Part shown: positions 52,789 through 61,172 of the stretch, one piece after another
How positions within the stretch are numbered: position 1 is the stretch's first letter
Layout of the letters: each line of letters starts with the position of its first letter
DNA from: Clostridiales bacterium
Lineage (GTDB): Bacteria; Bacillota; Clostridia; Saccharofermentanales; Saccharofermentanaceae
DNA: 64,000 nucleotides
NCBI GenBank assembly: GCA_017551865.1
Contig: JAFZKB010000014.1
Location: 1 to 64,000 of the forward strand
Direction: 5' to 3'
Position numbers and translations under genes: made by a program
The notes under the pieces: generated by a model
The model's input: the letters and a program-made list of their open reading frames with translations, nothing else
What the model was told of the DNA's origin: nothing
Databases searched by the model: none

Positions 52789-55206
52789 ATGTTAGTACCA
52801 TTAAACTGGCTGAAAGATTATGTCGATATCGACGTTACCCCGGATGTGCTCGAGGAGAAACTCTTCTCCTGCGGTTTCGAGGTAGAAGAAAAATATGAAG
52901 TCGGCCACGACATCAGCAATGTCGTCGTCGGTGAAGTCATGACCTGTGAGGCGATCGAAGGCACCCACCTGCATCTTTGCCAGGTAAATGCCGGAGAGCA
53001 TGGAACGCTTCAGATCTGCTGCGGTGCAGATAATGTCGCTGCCGGTGGAAAATATCCGCTCGCCCTGATCGGTGCGCAGGTATATGCCACTGCCAAGGAT
53101 CACGTCACTGTAGAAGGTGTCATGACGATCGGACAGGGAAAACTTCGTGGATACGATTCCTACGGTATGCTCTGCTCCGGTGTAGAGATCGGTGTTACCG
53201 AGGATATGTTCCCGGGTGCCGGTTATAACGGACTTCTCGTTCTTCCGGAAGATAGTGTTCCGGGTGCGGATGTAAAGCCGATCCTGGGCCTCGATGACTA
53301 TATCTTCGATGTCTCCATCACCGCGAACCGTCCGGACTGCCAGAGCATCTTCGGTATTGCAAGAGAAGTTGCTGCGGTTCTCGGCAAACCGATCAAGGAG
53401 CCGGCTCTCGACTACACGGAGTCGGAAGTGACTGTTCCGTTCAACATCCGCGTTTCCGCACCGGATCTTTGCCCGAGATATATCGGTCACTATGTATCCG
53501 ATGTAAAGATCGAAGAATCGCCGCTATGGATGAAGCGCCGTCTGGCTCTTGTCGGATGCTCCGCGATCTCCAATGTAGTTGATATTACGAACTATGTATT
53601 AAAAGAACTCGGCCAGCCGATGCATGCTTTTGATTTCTCCTACTTAGAAGGCGGAGAGATCCATGTCCGGCGTGCAGAAGAAGGCGAGAAGATCGTCACC
53701 CTCGATGAGAAGGAGTTTTCTCTGACCACAGAGAACCTCGTTATCTGTGACGGTAAGAAGCCGGTTGCTCTCGCGGGTATCATGGGCGGTCTCAATTCCG
53801 AGATCCTCGATTCCACGAGCGCGGTCATGTTCGAAGCAGCCAAGTTCGCTCACGACAATATCCGTAAGAGCTCGAAGGCACTGGGTCAGGTCTCTGATTC
53901 GAGCATGCGTTTCTCCAAGGGCGTCGATGAATATACGACCGTAATGGCCATGAAGCGTGCCCTGCACCTGATCGAAGAACTCCATTGCGGTAAGGTAAGC
54001 TCGACCAAGTTCGACATCAATACAGGAAACTCTGTTGAGCCGCGTAAGATGACCGTCAGCGTCAAACAGGTCAATGGTGTTCTCGGTATCACCGTACCGG
54101 ATGAGGATATCGTCCGAATCCTTAAGAATCTGCAGTTCGCACCGGAACTGAACGGCGATGAGCTGACGATCGCGATCCCGGGCTACCGAGTCGATATGGA
54201 GTCCTATCAGGATGTTGCCGAAGAAGTCATCCGTATGTACGGCTATGAGCACATCACACCGACATTCATCCCGACCGCACAGGTCACATCCGGCGGTAAC
54301 AACTTGAAGCAGAGAACCGAGCTTAAGATCAAGCAGGCACTTTGTGCGGCCGGCGCATGCGAAGGTGTACACTATTCGTTCTTCTCTCCGTCGGATTTCG
54401 ATCTTCTGAAACTTCCGGAAGATGCTCCGGAGCGCTTCGCGATCAAGATCATGAACCCGATCAACATCGATCTTTCTCTGATGAGAACGACCCTTGCTCC
54501 GCAGATGATCACATCAATGGCCAGAAACCAGAAGAGAGGCATCCTCTCAGGCCGTATCTATGAGATGGGTAACAAGTTCCTGCCGAAATCTCTTCCGCTT
54601 ACCGAGTATCCGGACGAGAGAGAAACGGTCTGCATCGGTGTATTCGGTGAGGACGAAGACTTCTACTCCCTGAAGGGTCTTGTCTCTGTGATCGCGGACA
54701 CTCTCGATGTGAAGTTCGATTACGAAAAAGATGAGAAGACGTTCCTGCATCCGGGAAGAACTGCAAAAGTCATCTGCGATGGCGAGACTGTCGGTTATCT
54801 CGGACAGGTCCTCTATGAGATCTGCGATGAGCTCGACATGAGAGTTCCGGCCTATGTTGCAGAGATCGATCTTCGTATCTTAAGCAAGTACTACGGTAAA
54901 GAGAGAAAGTTCATCCCGCTGCCGAAGTTCCTCGAAGAAAAGCGTGACTTCTGCTTCGTTATGGATAAGAATGTCACCTGTGCCCAGGTAGAAAAAGAGA
55001 TCGCATCTTCCTGCGAATACATCACGAAGATCGAACTGTTCGATATCTACGAAGGTGCTCAGCTCGGCGAAAACAAGAAGAGCCTTGCTTTCTCCGTAGT
55101 ATTCACACCGAAGGATGAGGAGTTCAAGCCGGAGGTCATCGACGGATTCGTATCGAAGATCCTAAGTAATCTCGAAGAAAAGTACGGTGCGACGCTCCGT
55201 TCGTAA
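52789..55206 (+). CDS. pheT: phenylalanyl-tRNA synthetase beta subunit
   Basis: An 805-residue beta subunit, normal length. MLVPLNWLKDYVDIDVTPD starts domain B1, followed by the OB-fold EMAP-like tRNA-binding domain (about 40-150; CQVNAGEHGTLQICCGADNV). The B3/B4 editing domain spans about 200-400, and PheT helical and anticodon-like domains follow, with the ferredoxin-fold anticodon-binding domain at the end (FLEEKRDFCFVMDKNVTCAQ). It acts as an alpha2-beta2 enzyme with PheS. It is the last gene of the T-box operon, and no strong terminator follows before the convergent gene at 55,233. Confidence 0.98.
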   Translation: MLVPLNWLKDYVDIDVTPDVLEEKLFSCGFEVEEKYEVGHDISNVVVGEVMTCEAIEGTHLHLCQVNAGEHGTLQICCGADNVAAGGKYPLALIGAQVYATAKDHVTVEGVMTIGQGKLRGYDSYGMLCSGVEIGVTEDMFPGAGYNGLLVLPEDSVPGADVKPILGLDDYIFDVSITANRPDCQSIFGIAREVAAVLGKPIKEPALDYTESEVTVPFNIRVSAPDLCPRYIGHYVSDVKIEESPLWMKRRLALVGCSAISNVVDITNYVLKELGQPMHAFDFSYLEGGEIHVRRAEEGEKIVTLDEKEFSLTTENLVICDGKKPVALAGIMGGLNSEILDSTSAVMFEAAKFAHDNIRKSSKALGQVSDSSMRFSKGVDEYTTVMAMKRALHLIEELHCGKVSSTKFDINTGNSVEPRKMTVSVKQVNGVLGITVPDEDIVRILKNLQFAPELNGDELTIAIPGYRVDMESYQDVAEEVIRMYGYEHITPTFIPTAQVTSGGNNLKQRTELKIKQALCAAGACEGVHYSFFSPSDFDLLKLPEDAPERFAIKIMNPINIDLSLMRTTLAPQMITSMARNQKRGILSGRIYEMGNKFLPKSLPLTEYPDERETVCIGVFGEDEDFYSLKGLVSVIADTLDVKFDYEKDEKTFLHPGRTAKVICDGETVGYLGQVLYEICDELDMRVPAYVAEIDLRILSKYYGKERKFIPLPKFLEEKRDFCFVMDKNVTCAQVEKEIASSCEYITKIELFDIYEGAQLGENKKSLAFSVVFTPKDEEFKPEVIDGFVSKILSNLEEKYGATLRS

Positions 55207-55232
55207 AAGAAAAAGGGGAGAAGCGGAAAAGG

Positions 55233-55937
55233 TCAGATCGCATTTTTTGCGTCTTTATAGTTCTCCGCGCGGTCGAGTTTTTTCAGGAAATACTCCCGCT
55301 CCCACTCATATTTGAAACCAGGGAAGTCGGTTATGGTCTGACGGCAATCCGCCAGCGCCTGACCGGCTTCTTCTTTATTCTTTGCAAAAAGGATCTTCAC
55401 CTGCGTGACCTCTAGAAGGATCCTGTGTTTGGGGAAAATATCGCACCATTCACGCATCCTACGGATATAGCGGTCCATCTTTTCTTCATCGCCCTCGATC
55501 GCGCAGATCACGGCGGCATGGGAATAGTAATCGCCGGCGATCCGGCAGCGGACGGAGTTTTTCATGAAGGTATCTAAAAATTTCACATGCTCGTGATATG
55601 CCGATATGGCCTTTTTATATTCTCCGGTCTCCATAAGCAGAGCAATCGAGCAGAAGGCATGCTGACCGTTATTGATGGCATCCAGGATCGATCCTGGACG
55701 TACGGCCATAAGCTCTGTACGGGCGTCCTCGTACTTTCCCATTTCTGTATAGATCTCACAGAGCGTAAAGTGGTCGTCGGAAGTCGGGCGCGGGTGACGC
55801 TCCAGAAAAGCATTTACGTATTCTTCACTGTAAAAGCCTTTGTTTTCAAAGATCTCCAGCAGTTCCTGATCCTGACTGCTTCTTTTGAAGAAGCGGAAAA
55901 GGCCGCCGTTTGAGTCACTGTTTTTGGAAAAGAACAC
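55233..55937 (-). CDS. TPR-like helical protein of unknown function
   Basis: A 234-residue soluble protein made of helical pairs of TPR type: DHFTLCEIYTEMGKYEDART, AFCSIALLMETGEYKKAISAY, then DYYSHAAVICAIEGDEEKMDRY. The first 30 residues are Phe/Ser-rich and basic (GLFRFFKRSSQDQELL). No catalytic motif or signal peptide. It could be a scaffold or regulator. It converges with pheT, with 26 bp between the stops, and is divergent from the lipoprotein gene that follows. Confidence 0.65.
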   Translation of the reverse strand: MFFSKNSDSNGGLFRFFKRSSQDQELLEIFENKGFYSEEYVNAFLERHPRPTSDDHFTLCEIYTEMGKYEDARTELMAVRPGSILDAINNGQHAFCSIALLMETGEYKKAISAYHEHVKFLDTFMKNSVRCRIAGDYYSHAAVICAIEGDEEKMDRYIRRMREWCDIFPKHRILLEVTQVKILFAKNKEEAGQALADCRQTITDFPGFKYEWEREYFLKKLDRAENYKDAKNAI

Positions 55938-56007
55938 GTTATCTTCCTCCCGATTTCCGTCTTTCCTATTATTCTACACCAAGAAGCAGGGGGCATCGCC
56001 CGTGTGC

Positions 56008-56036
56008 TTGAAATTTTCTTTTCGTAAAGATAAAAT
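56008..56036 (+). promoter_or_regulatory. promoter of the lipoprotein/zinc-ribbon cluster
   Basis: TTGAAA (56008-56013), 17-bp spacer, TAAAAT (56031-56036), 30 bp before the ATG at 56066. Confidence 0.75.
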
Positions 56037-56065
56037 TTTATAGAGGATATATTTAGAGGTCGGTT

Positions 56066-56719
56066 ATGAGAAAAAAAGTAGCATTAGTAATGGTCGCCCT
56101 GATGTTGATCGGGCTGTGTGCCTGTAAGAGCAATTTCAGTTCAAAGATCGGTCAGGTCAAGGAAGCTCTGGAGGAGACCTGTCAGGCGAAGAAAGCGGAT
56201 AGCGATCACTACAAACTGATGGTGGACTCACAGTATTCTATCCGTGATGTGGCCTCGGATTTTGAAGAAGGCCTTTATGCTGAGGTAAAATCGAGAGATT
56301 TTACTTTCTTCGGTTTTCATACAGTGGTCAAAGACGAAGATGTGAAGTCGGTCTTTAAATACATCAAGGCGGATCCGAAGAGCCGTCAGAGTGATTCCGT
56401 AGCATATATGGAAGTATTGGTCATTCAGTTTAAAAACGATGAAGCTGCCAAGCAGTATTATGAGACGATCATGGGCAAGTGGGAGCGCACCTATCAGGAC
56501 AATAAAGCGCTTGGAGAACTGAAGGAGAATGAATTCATCAGTAAGAAGGATTATTTTGCATTCGCCAGCGAATCTGAGTTCATGACTTTCAACCACTATG
56601 CCAGTATTGAAAAGAACACAGTCCTTTATGTTTGCGTGGAAGGTCCGAACGCCGGCAACATGAAGAAGGACTATTATGCATTTACGAAAAAAATGGATCT
56701 ATCCGTCATAACACTTTAA
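56066..56719 (+). CDS. lipoprotein of unknown function
   Basis: A 217-residue lipoprotein: basic MRKK, hydrophobic [13 protein letters not shown], lipobox LCAC with lipidated Cys near residue 20. The mature part is mixed alpha/beta with no motif I recognise (VYNxxxx absent; [20 protein letters not shown] resembles a ferredoxin-like strand-helix). AGAGG is upstream. The zinc-ribbon gene starts 19 bp after its stop, so they are co-transcribed with the third gene at 57,594. Confidence 0.7.
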   Translation: MRKKVALVMVALMLIGLCACKSNFSSKIGQVKEALEETCQAKKADSDHYKLMVDSQYSIRDVASDFEEGLYAEVKSRDFTFFGFHTVVKDEDVKSVFKYIKADPKSRQSDSVAYMEVLVIQFKNDEAAKQYYETIMGKWERTYQDNKALGELKENEFISKKDYFAFASESEFMTFNHYASIEKNTVLYVCVEGPNAGNMKKDYYAFTKKMDLSVITL

Positions 56720-56738
56720 GGAGAAGGAGGAATTAATT

Positions 56739-57569
56739 ATGAATTGTCCGAATTGTGGAAACCCCGTACGTGAAGGTGATCTCTTTTGTATGAATTGCGG
56801 TTTCCGACTTGACTCCGCCGCAGCACCCGCACCGGCTCCCGTTGAAGCTGCACCTGCTCCGGTAGAAACACCGGTAGAAGCTCCGGTAGAAGCACCAGCG
56901 GCTCCGGCATTTGAGGCTCCTGCTGCACCCGCTTTTGAGGCCCCGGTCCCGGCGCCTGTAGAAGCACGATCTGCAGATCTTGATGCACCTGTTCCGGGCT
57001 CGCTTGCTGCCGCAGCCGTTCCTGGACAGCCGGAAGAGCCGTACCAGCTGATGGGCGATGTCTGCGCAGAAGCACCCGCACCGATGGAACCTGCTCCGGT
57101 AGAAGCGCCTGCGGCTCCTGCTTTTGAGGCACCGGCCGCGCCTGTTGAGGCAGCCGCTCCTATTATTCCTGTAGAAGCTCCGGCAGCTCCTGTTGAAGCC
57201 CCTGCTGCACCCGTAGAGGACAGACTTCCGGAACCTCCGCCGTTTGAGCCTTCGACACCTGCTGCACCAGTAGAGGACAGACTCCCTGAGCCGCCGCCGT
57301 TTGAGCCTACAGCTTCCGGCGCAGTTACTGAACCGGCTCCGGAAGCAGCTGCTCCGCAGGAGAATATTGCACCCGCACCGATCCCGGTAGAAGGCACTCC
57401 TTCCGCTCCGATCGCTCCGGACGGACAGGCCGCACCTTTTGCATCGGCTTCCGCACCGGAAAGCCCGGCATCTTCTTCGAGAACTGACCTTGAGAACACA
57501 TTCCAGAGAAGAAGCTGGAAGGACGAGGGCCTGAACAACGGCGGTATCGTCAACAGAGGTCCGAAGTGA
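56739..57569 (+). CDS. zinc-ribbon protein with Ala/Pro/Val/Glu low-complexity body
   Basis: A 276-residue protein. Residues 1-24 form a zinc ribbon ([20 protein letters not shown], four Cys in two CxxC pairs). Most of the rest is Ala/Pro/Glu/Val repeat ([11 protein letters not shown] type), including two copies of [13 protein letters not shown]. The final 40 residues are more ordered ([15 protein letters not shown]). No membrane helix is visible, so it is probably cytosolic. Similar repeats form the tail of the lipoprotein at 45.5 kb. GGAGAAGGAGG precedes the ATG. It lies between a lipoprotein gene and a DUF6935-like gene. Confidence 0.72.
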   Translation: MNCPNCGNPVREGDLFCMNCGFRLDSAAAPAPAPVEAAPAPVETPVEAPVEAPAAPAFEAPAAPAFEAPVPAPVEARSADLDAPVPGSLAAAAVPGQPEEPYQLMGDVCAEAPAPMEPAPVEAPAAPAFEAPAAPVEAAAPIIPVEAPAAPVEAPAAPVEDRLPEPPPFEPSTPAAPVEDRLPEPPPFEPTASGAVTEPAPEAAAPQENIAPAPIPVEGTPSAPIAPDGQAAPFASASAPESPASSSRTDLENTFQRRSWKDEGLNNGGIVNRGPK

Positions 57570-57593
57570 TCAGATTTCAAAGGAGAGCGAAGT

Positions 57594-58160
57594 ATGGGAT
57601 TATTCGATAACATTCAAAACAGTGCACCCGCACCGGCTCCGGCCGCAGGTGCTGACCTTGCCAAAAAGACCGTGGTCTTCCAGGAGATGCCGGAGACATT
57701 AGAGCAGATGCAGGCCCTTCCGGAGGCTTCTTTAAAAGATCCTCTCGATGTCGCGGCGCTGACCGTTGCAGCTCTCTGTGTATATCCGTCAAATAAGGAA
57801 GAGAGCCTTCGTATGCTGAACTTCCTTAAGGGACCGCAGCCGCTTTCTCCGTACGAGATCTCCTTTATTGCTGACCGTTTCAGAGACAGCGATTATATCC
57901 CGCGTTCCTACTTAAACGGCGCAACTCCGCAAAACAACTACATGCCGCAGCGTCCGTATTCTGTTACGGTCTACGAACTTGCCCACAGCAGAGATAACTT
58001 AAATGAGGGCTACCTCACGGTCAATCTCAATTCCGGTGGAGCCGACAGCCCGCGTCAGATCCGTCTGCGCACCAAGCCGTCGACAGGTGAGTGGTTCTTG
58101 TGGGAGCAGTTCATTCTGGTAGGTATCCGAGTACCGGATGCACAGAATCCCTGGGCTTAA
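57594..58160 (+). CDS. DUF6935-like protein
   Basis: A 188-residue soluble protein. It starts MGLFDNIQNSAPAPAPAAG, a short Ala/Pro linker echoing the preceding gene, then the conserved body LEQMQALPEASLKDPLDVAA, ALCVYPSNKEESLRMLNFLK and YIPRSYLNGATPQNNYMPQ, which I match to DUF6935 of gut Bacillota. No function is known. GGAGAG is upstream; the gene is 24 bp after the zinc-ribbon gene. It ends at a terminator just ahead of repeat array B. Confidence 0.75.
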   Translation: MGLFDNIQNSAPAPAPAAGADLAKKTVVFQEMPETLEQMQALPEASLKDPLDVAALTVAALCVYPSNKEESLRMLNFLKGPQPLSPYEISFIADRFRDSDYIPRSYLNGATPQNNYMPQRPYSVTVYELAHSRDNLNEGYLTVNLNSGGADSPRQIRLRTKPSTGEWFLWEQFILVGIRVPDAQNPWA

Positions 58161-58185
58161 GAGTTTTGGAATATAAGATTCGAAT

Positions 58186-58218
58186 GAGACATCTTCGAAA
58201 GGAGATGTCTCCTTTTAT
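58186..58218 (+). terminator. terminator of the 56-58 kb cluster
   Basis: GAGACATCT (58186-58194) and AGATGTCTC (58203-58211) form a perfect 9-bp stem followed by CTTTTA. Confidence 0.82.
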
Positions 58219-58224
58219 GCTCGT

Positions 58225-58473
58225 TTGTTATAAGAAAGCACCAATTTGAGTTCTTATCACACAGTTTTAGGATGACGTTGTTATAAGAATACTCATATGT
58301 GCTTTCTTATACAAAGAATCTCTTGAACAGTTGTTATAAGATTGCTTTATCCAAGGTTTTTATACAAAATCAGGAGTAGAATGTTGTTATAAGAAGAGTC
58401 TTTTTCTTGGTTTTATAACCCGCAGACTCTTGAATTGTGTTATAAAACTGCTCGATGGATCATTCTTATACAA
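58225..58473. repeat. array B: five tandem 37-bp dyads, exact 53-bp period
   Basis: Within the 407-bp gap between a terminator and the response-regulator promoter, five units start at 58225, 58278, 58331, 58384 and 58437, exactly 53 bp apart. The consensus is TTGTTATAAGAA-N-TTCTTATACAA over 37 bp; units 1 and 4 vary at the right end (TTCTTATCAC, TTTTATAACC) and unit 5 at the left (GTGTTATAAAA). Interiors and the 16-bp gaps are not conserved. No open frame survives. Arms could also pair across gaps (CTTATACAA with TTGTTATAAG). Geometry matches array A and the fic promoter dyads, while the sequence does not. Confidence 0.92.
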
Positions 58474-58526
58474 AAGAACCCTTGTTTGCTCTCAGTTAGA
58501 TCACAATATATAGGAAAACTCGTGTA

Positions 58527-58535
58527 TGCTATAAT
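58527..58535 (+). promoter_or_regulatory. extended -10 promoter of the Bce-type regulator
   Basis: TGCTATAAT, 32 bp before ATG 58568 and 54 bp after the last unit of array B. No convincing -35. Confidence 0.55.
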
Positions 58536-58567
58536 GGGCATGAAAAAAGTGGAGTGAGAAGGTATTT

Positions 58568-59245
58568 ATGACGTATAAGATTTTAGTGGTGGAGGACGAT
58601 TTTACGATCGCCTCTGAACTGAAGACCATGATGACCGGCTGGGGTTACGAAGTGAAACTGACCGAGAATTTCGAGGATATCCTCGGTGAGTTCCAGTCTT
58701 TCCAGCCGCACCTGATCCTGATGGATATCGGACTTCCGTTCGCCAACGGCTTTATCCGCTGCAGTAAGATCCGTGAAGTCTCGAAGGTCCCGGTGATCTT
58801 CCTTTCTTCGGCTTCCGACAATATCAATCTCGTCACGGCGATCAACATGGGCGCGGACGATTTCGTGGCCAAGCCCTTCGACTTTAATGTACTGACGGCA
58901 AAGATCATGGCGGTACTTCGAAGAGCGTATGCTTTTACCGAGGAGAAGAGCGACGTGATCGAGCATCGCGGCGCAGCCTATAACGCTTCGGATTCCACGA
59001 TCACCATCGCCGGACAGAAGATCGAACTGACGAAGAACGAGAACCGCATCATGGCGGCGCTTCTTTCCGGAAAAGGCAGTATCGTTTCCCGAAATACCCT
59101 GATGCAGAGCCTGTGGGACGATGACTGTTTCGTCGATGAGAACACGCTCTCCGTCAATATGAACCGTCTGAGAAAGAAACTGGAGTCCGCAGGTCTTCCG
59201 GATTTTATCGTCACAAAGAAGGGACAGGGTTACATCATTGAATAA
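58568..59245 (+). CDS. OmpR/BceR-type response regulator
   Basis: A 225-residue regulator. The receiver has acidic residues E9-D10-D11, phospho-Asp53 (LILMDIGLPFANG) and VAKPFDFNVL with the conserved Lys. The C-terminal OmpR winged helix ends LSVNMNRLRKKLESAG and IVTKKGQGYIIE. FANGFIRCSKIREVSKVPVI matches regulators of the BceRS subfamily (F.GFYWCxKIR-like). It likely activates the bceAB-like genes downstream through the dyad at 60,270. Its stop overlaps the TTG start of the kinase. Confidence 0.92.
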   Translation: MTYKILVVEDDFTIASELKTMMTGWGYEVKLTENFEDILGEFQSFQPHLILMDIGLPFANGFIRCSKIREVSKVPVIFLSSASDNINLVTAINMGADDFVAKPFDFNVLTAKIMAVLRRAYAFTEEKSDVIEHRGAAYNASDSTITIAGQKIELTKNENRIMAALLSGKGSIVSRNTLMQSLWDDDCFVDENTLSVNMNRLRKKLESAGLPDFIVTKKGQGYIIE

Positions 59246-60251
59246 AAAACTATTCCCGGCATATGTGAAAAAATCCTTTCCCGCGATTTTGTCTGCTCTG
59301 GTGTGCCTTGCTGTTATGGCACTCGTCTTATGGCTTTACCGGCAGTCCCTGATGCCCGTCGTCCTTTCGGCGGCCATCTTAGCGCTTATCGGTGGCATTT
59401 TCGGTATCCTGGGATTTCGTAAGTTTTCAAGAAAACACGATGTGCTGAAGAAAGCCGTGGAGTTTCCGGAGGCTTTTTGCGAAAGCCTCACCTCATCCGA
59501 TGACGAAGATTTGCTCGTGGTCGAGGAGAAGATCGACCTGATCGAAAGCGACTACCGCGATCTTCTCATTAAGCTTTCCGAGGATCTTTCCAAGACGAGG
59601 GAAGAATCGTCGGTGCAGAAGAATGCGATGCTCGACTACTATACGATGTGGGTCCATCAGATCAAGACCCCGATCGCCGCGATCTCATTGATCATCCATA
59701 ACATGGAAGATCAGGAGACGGCGAACCGTCTGAAATCGCAGCTTTTGCACGTGAATAACTATGCGGATATGGCGCTTAACTATCTGCGTCTGGGTTCGGA
59801 GAGCAACGATCTTCAGTTCGAAAAAGTGAATGTCGACGAGATCCTCCGCTCCGAGATCAAGCGTGCCATGACGATTTTCCTGAGCTCGGGATTATCCGTG
59901 GACTTTACCCCTACGAATCTGGTCGTTACCTCGGATAAGAAGTGGCTCGGTTTCATCGTGGGCCAGCTGATCTCCAATGCCGTGAAGTATCAAAAGGAAG
60001 GGACTGTGCATTTTTATGGGGATGCCGAGTCTTTTACCATCGAAGACGAAGGGATCGGTATTGCTAAAGAAGACCTTCCGAGGATCTTCGAAAAGGGCTA
60101 TACGGGCTATAACGGCCATAACGAGAAGAAGTCTTCGGGACTTGGCCTGTACCTCGTGAAAAAAGCCGCCGACATGCTTTCCTGCGACGTCATTTTTGAC
60201 TCCGAAGTGGGAAAAGGCACGAAAGTAAAGGTGCTTTTTGGCAAAAAGTAA
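59238..60251 (+). CDS. BceS-type intramembrane-sensing histidine kinase
   Basis: A 337-residue kinase with two membrane helices close together (residues about 14-58) and almost no extracellular loop, the intramembrane-sensing layout. The phospho-acceptor is His140 in YYTMWVHQIKTPIAAI, the BceS-type motif. ATPase motifs are VGQLISNAVKYQ, IEDEGIGIAKEDLPRIFEKGYTG (split) and SSGLGLYLV. Such kinases depend on the partner ABC transporter for signal. The start is TTG 59238 overlapping the regulator stop by eight bases; GGGACAGGG is upstream. Confidence 0.9.
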   Translation: MNKKLFPAYVKKSFPAILSALVCLAVMALVLWLYRQSLMPVVLSAAILALIGGIFGILGFRKFSRKHDVLKKAVEFPEAFCESLTSSDDEDLLVVEEKIDLIESDYRDLLIKLSEDLSKTREESSVQKNAMLDYYTMWVHQIKTPIAAISLIIHNMEDQETANRLKSQLLHVNNYADMALNYLRLGSESNDLQFEKVNVDEILRSEIKRAMTIFLSSGLSVDFTPTNLVVTSDKKWLGFIVGQLISNAVKYQKEGTVHFYGDAESFTIEDEGIGIAKEDLPRIFEKGYTGYNGHNEKKSSGLGLYLVKKAADMLSCDVIFDSEVGKGTKVKVLFGKK

Positions 60252-60269
60252 TCACAGCATTTTCATTTT

Positions 60270-60296
60270 CAATCTTACGAAAATGTAAGATTGACC
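60270..60296 (+). promoter_or_regulatory. candidate BceR-type operator ahead of the ABC genes
   Basis: CAATCTTAC (60270-60278), 6 bp, GTAAGATTG (60285-60293): a perfect 9-bp inverted repeat whose core TTAC-N6-GTAA resembles the TNACA-N4-TGTAA pattern of Bce-type regulators. TTGACC (60291-60296) starts in its right arm and may be a -35. Further copies of TGTAAG occur at 60305 and 60340. Confidence 0.6.
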
Positions 60297-60380
60297 GCCA
60301 TTTATGTAAGGTAAATCGATGGCAGGGACATATTCCTGAATTGTAAGATGATGGCGTAAACACATTAAGGAGGACTACCT

Positions 60381-61154
60381 ATGTCAATGTTAGAGGTAAA
60401 GAATCTGAAAAAAGTCTATACGACACGTTTCGGCGGAAACAAGGTCACCGCACTTCAAAACGTCAATCTTACCGTGGAAAGAGGAGAGTATGTCGCCATC
60501 ATGGGCGAATCGGGCTCAGGCAAGACGACCCTTCTTAATATCCTCGCCACGCTGGATAAACCCACAGAAGGAGAAGTCATTCTCGAAGGCAAGAGCATGC
60601 AGGCCATGAAGGAGAAATTTCTGGCTAAGTTCAGAAGAGAGAGCCTCGGCTTTGTTTTCCAGGAATTCAATCTTCTCGATAATTTCTCTGTAAGAGATAA
60701 CATCTATCTGCCGCTCGTTCTTGCCGGCTGCACGCCGCAGGAGATGGAGACGAGGATCCGTCCAATCGCAGATAAACTCGGGATCACGCCTCTTCTCGAA
60801 AAGTTCCCGTACGAGATCTCCGGTGGTCAGAAGCAGCGTGTAGCGGTCGCCCGCGCGATCATCACGGAACCGGAGATGGTCCTGGCGGATGAGCCGACAG
60901 GTGCTCTTGATTCCCGTTCCACCGATGAACTTCTCAATCAGTTCGCCGCCATTAATAAGGACGGTCAGACCATCCTCATGGTCACCCATTCCATCAAGGC
61001 GGCAAGTACCGCAGGAAGAGTTCTTTTCATCAAGGATGGTATCGTCTACCATCAGATCTACCGTGGAAATGAGACCAACAGCGAGTTCTATAGAAGGATC
61101 TCGGATTCTCTTACGGCTCTTATGGGCAGCGGCCTTCGTGCAGTAAATGAGTAA
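60381..61154 (+). CDS. BceA-type ABC transporter ATP-binding protein
   Basis: A 257-residue ATPase with Walker A GESGSGKTT, Q-loop FVFQEFNLLD, signature ISGGQKQRVAVARAI, Walker B MVLADEPTGALD and H-loop MVTHS. NLLDNFSVRDNIYLPL matches BceA/YxdL-type peptide-antibiotic transporters. It partners with the large permease encoded just downstream to sense and remove cell-wall-active peptides from the membrane. GGAGG precedes ATG 60381. It is separated from the kinase by 129 bp containing the candidate operator, so it probably has its own inducible promoter. Confidence 0.93.
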   Translation: MSMLEVKNLKKVYTTRFGGNKVTALQNVNLTVERGEYVAIMGESGSGKTTLLNILATLDKPTEGEVILEGKSMQAMKEKFLAKFRRESLGFVFQEFNLLDNFSVRDNIYLPLVLAGCTPQEMETRIRPIADKLGITPLLEKFPYEISGGQKQRVAVARAIITEPEMVLADEPTGALDSRSTDELLNQFAAINKDGQTILMVTHSIKAASTAGRVLFIKDGIVYHQIYRGNETNSEFYRRISDSLTALMGSGLRAVNE

Positions 61155-61172
61155 GTGCGGAGGAACGAAAAG

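Noticed and set aside
58225..58473. Integron attC-like or REP elements
   Set aside because: No integrase or RAYT-type transposase is present, no conserved 1L/1R boxes, and the units are strictly periodic rather than scattered.
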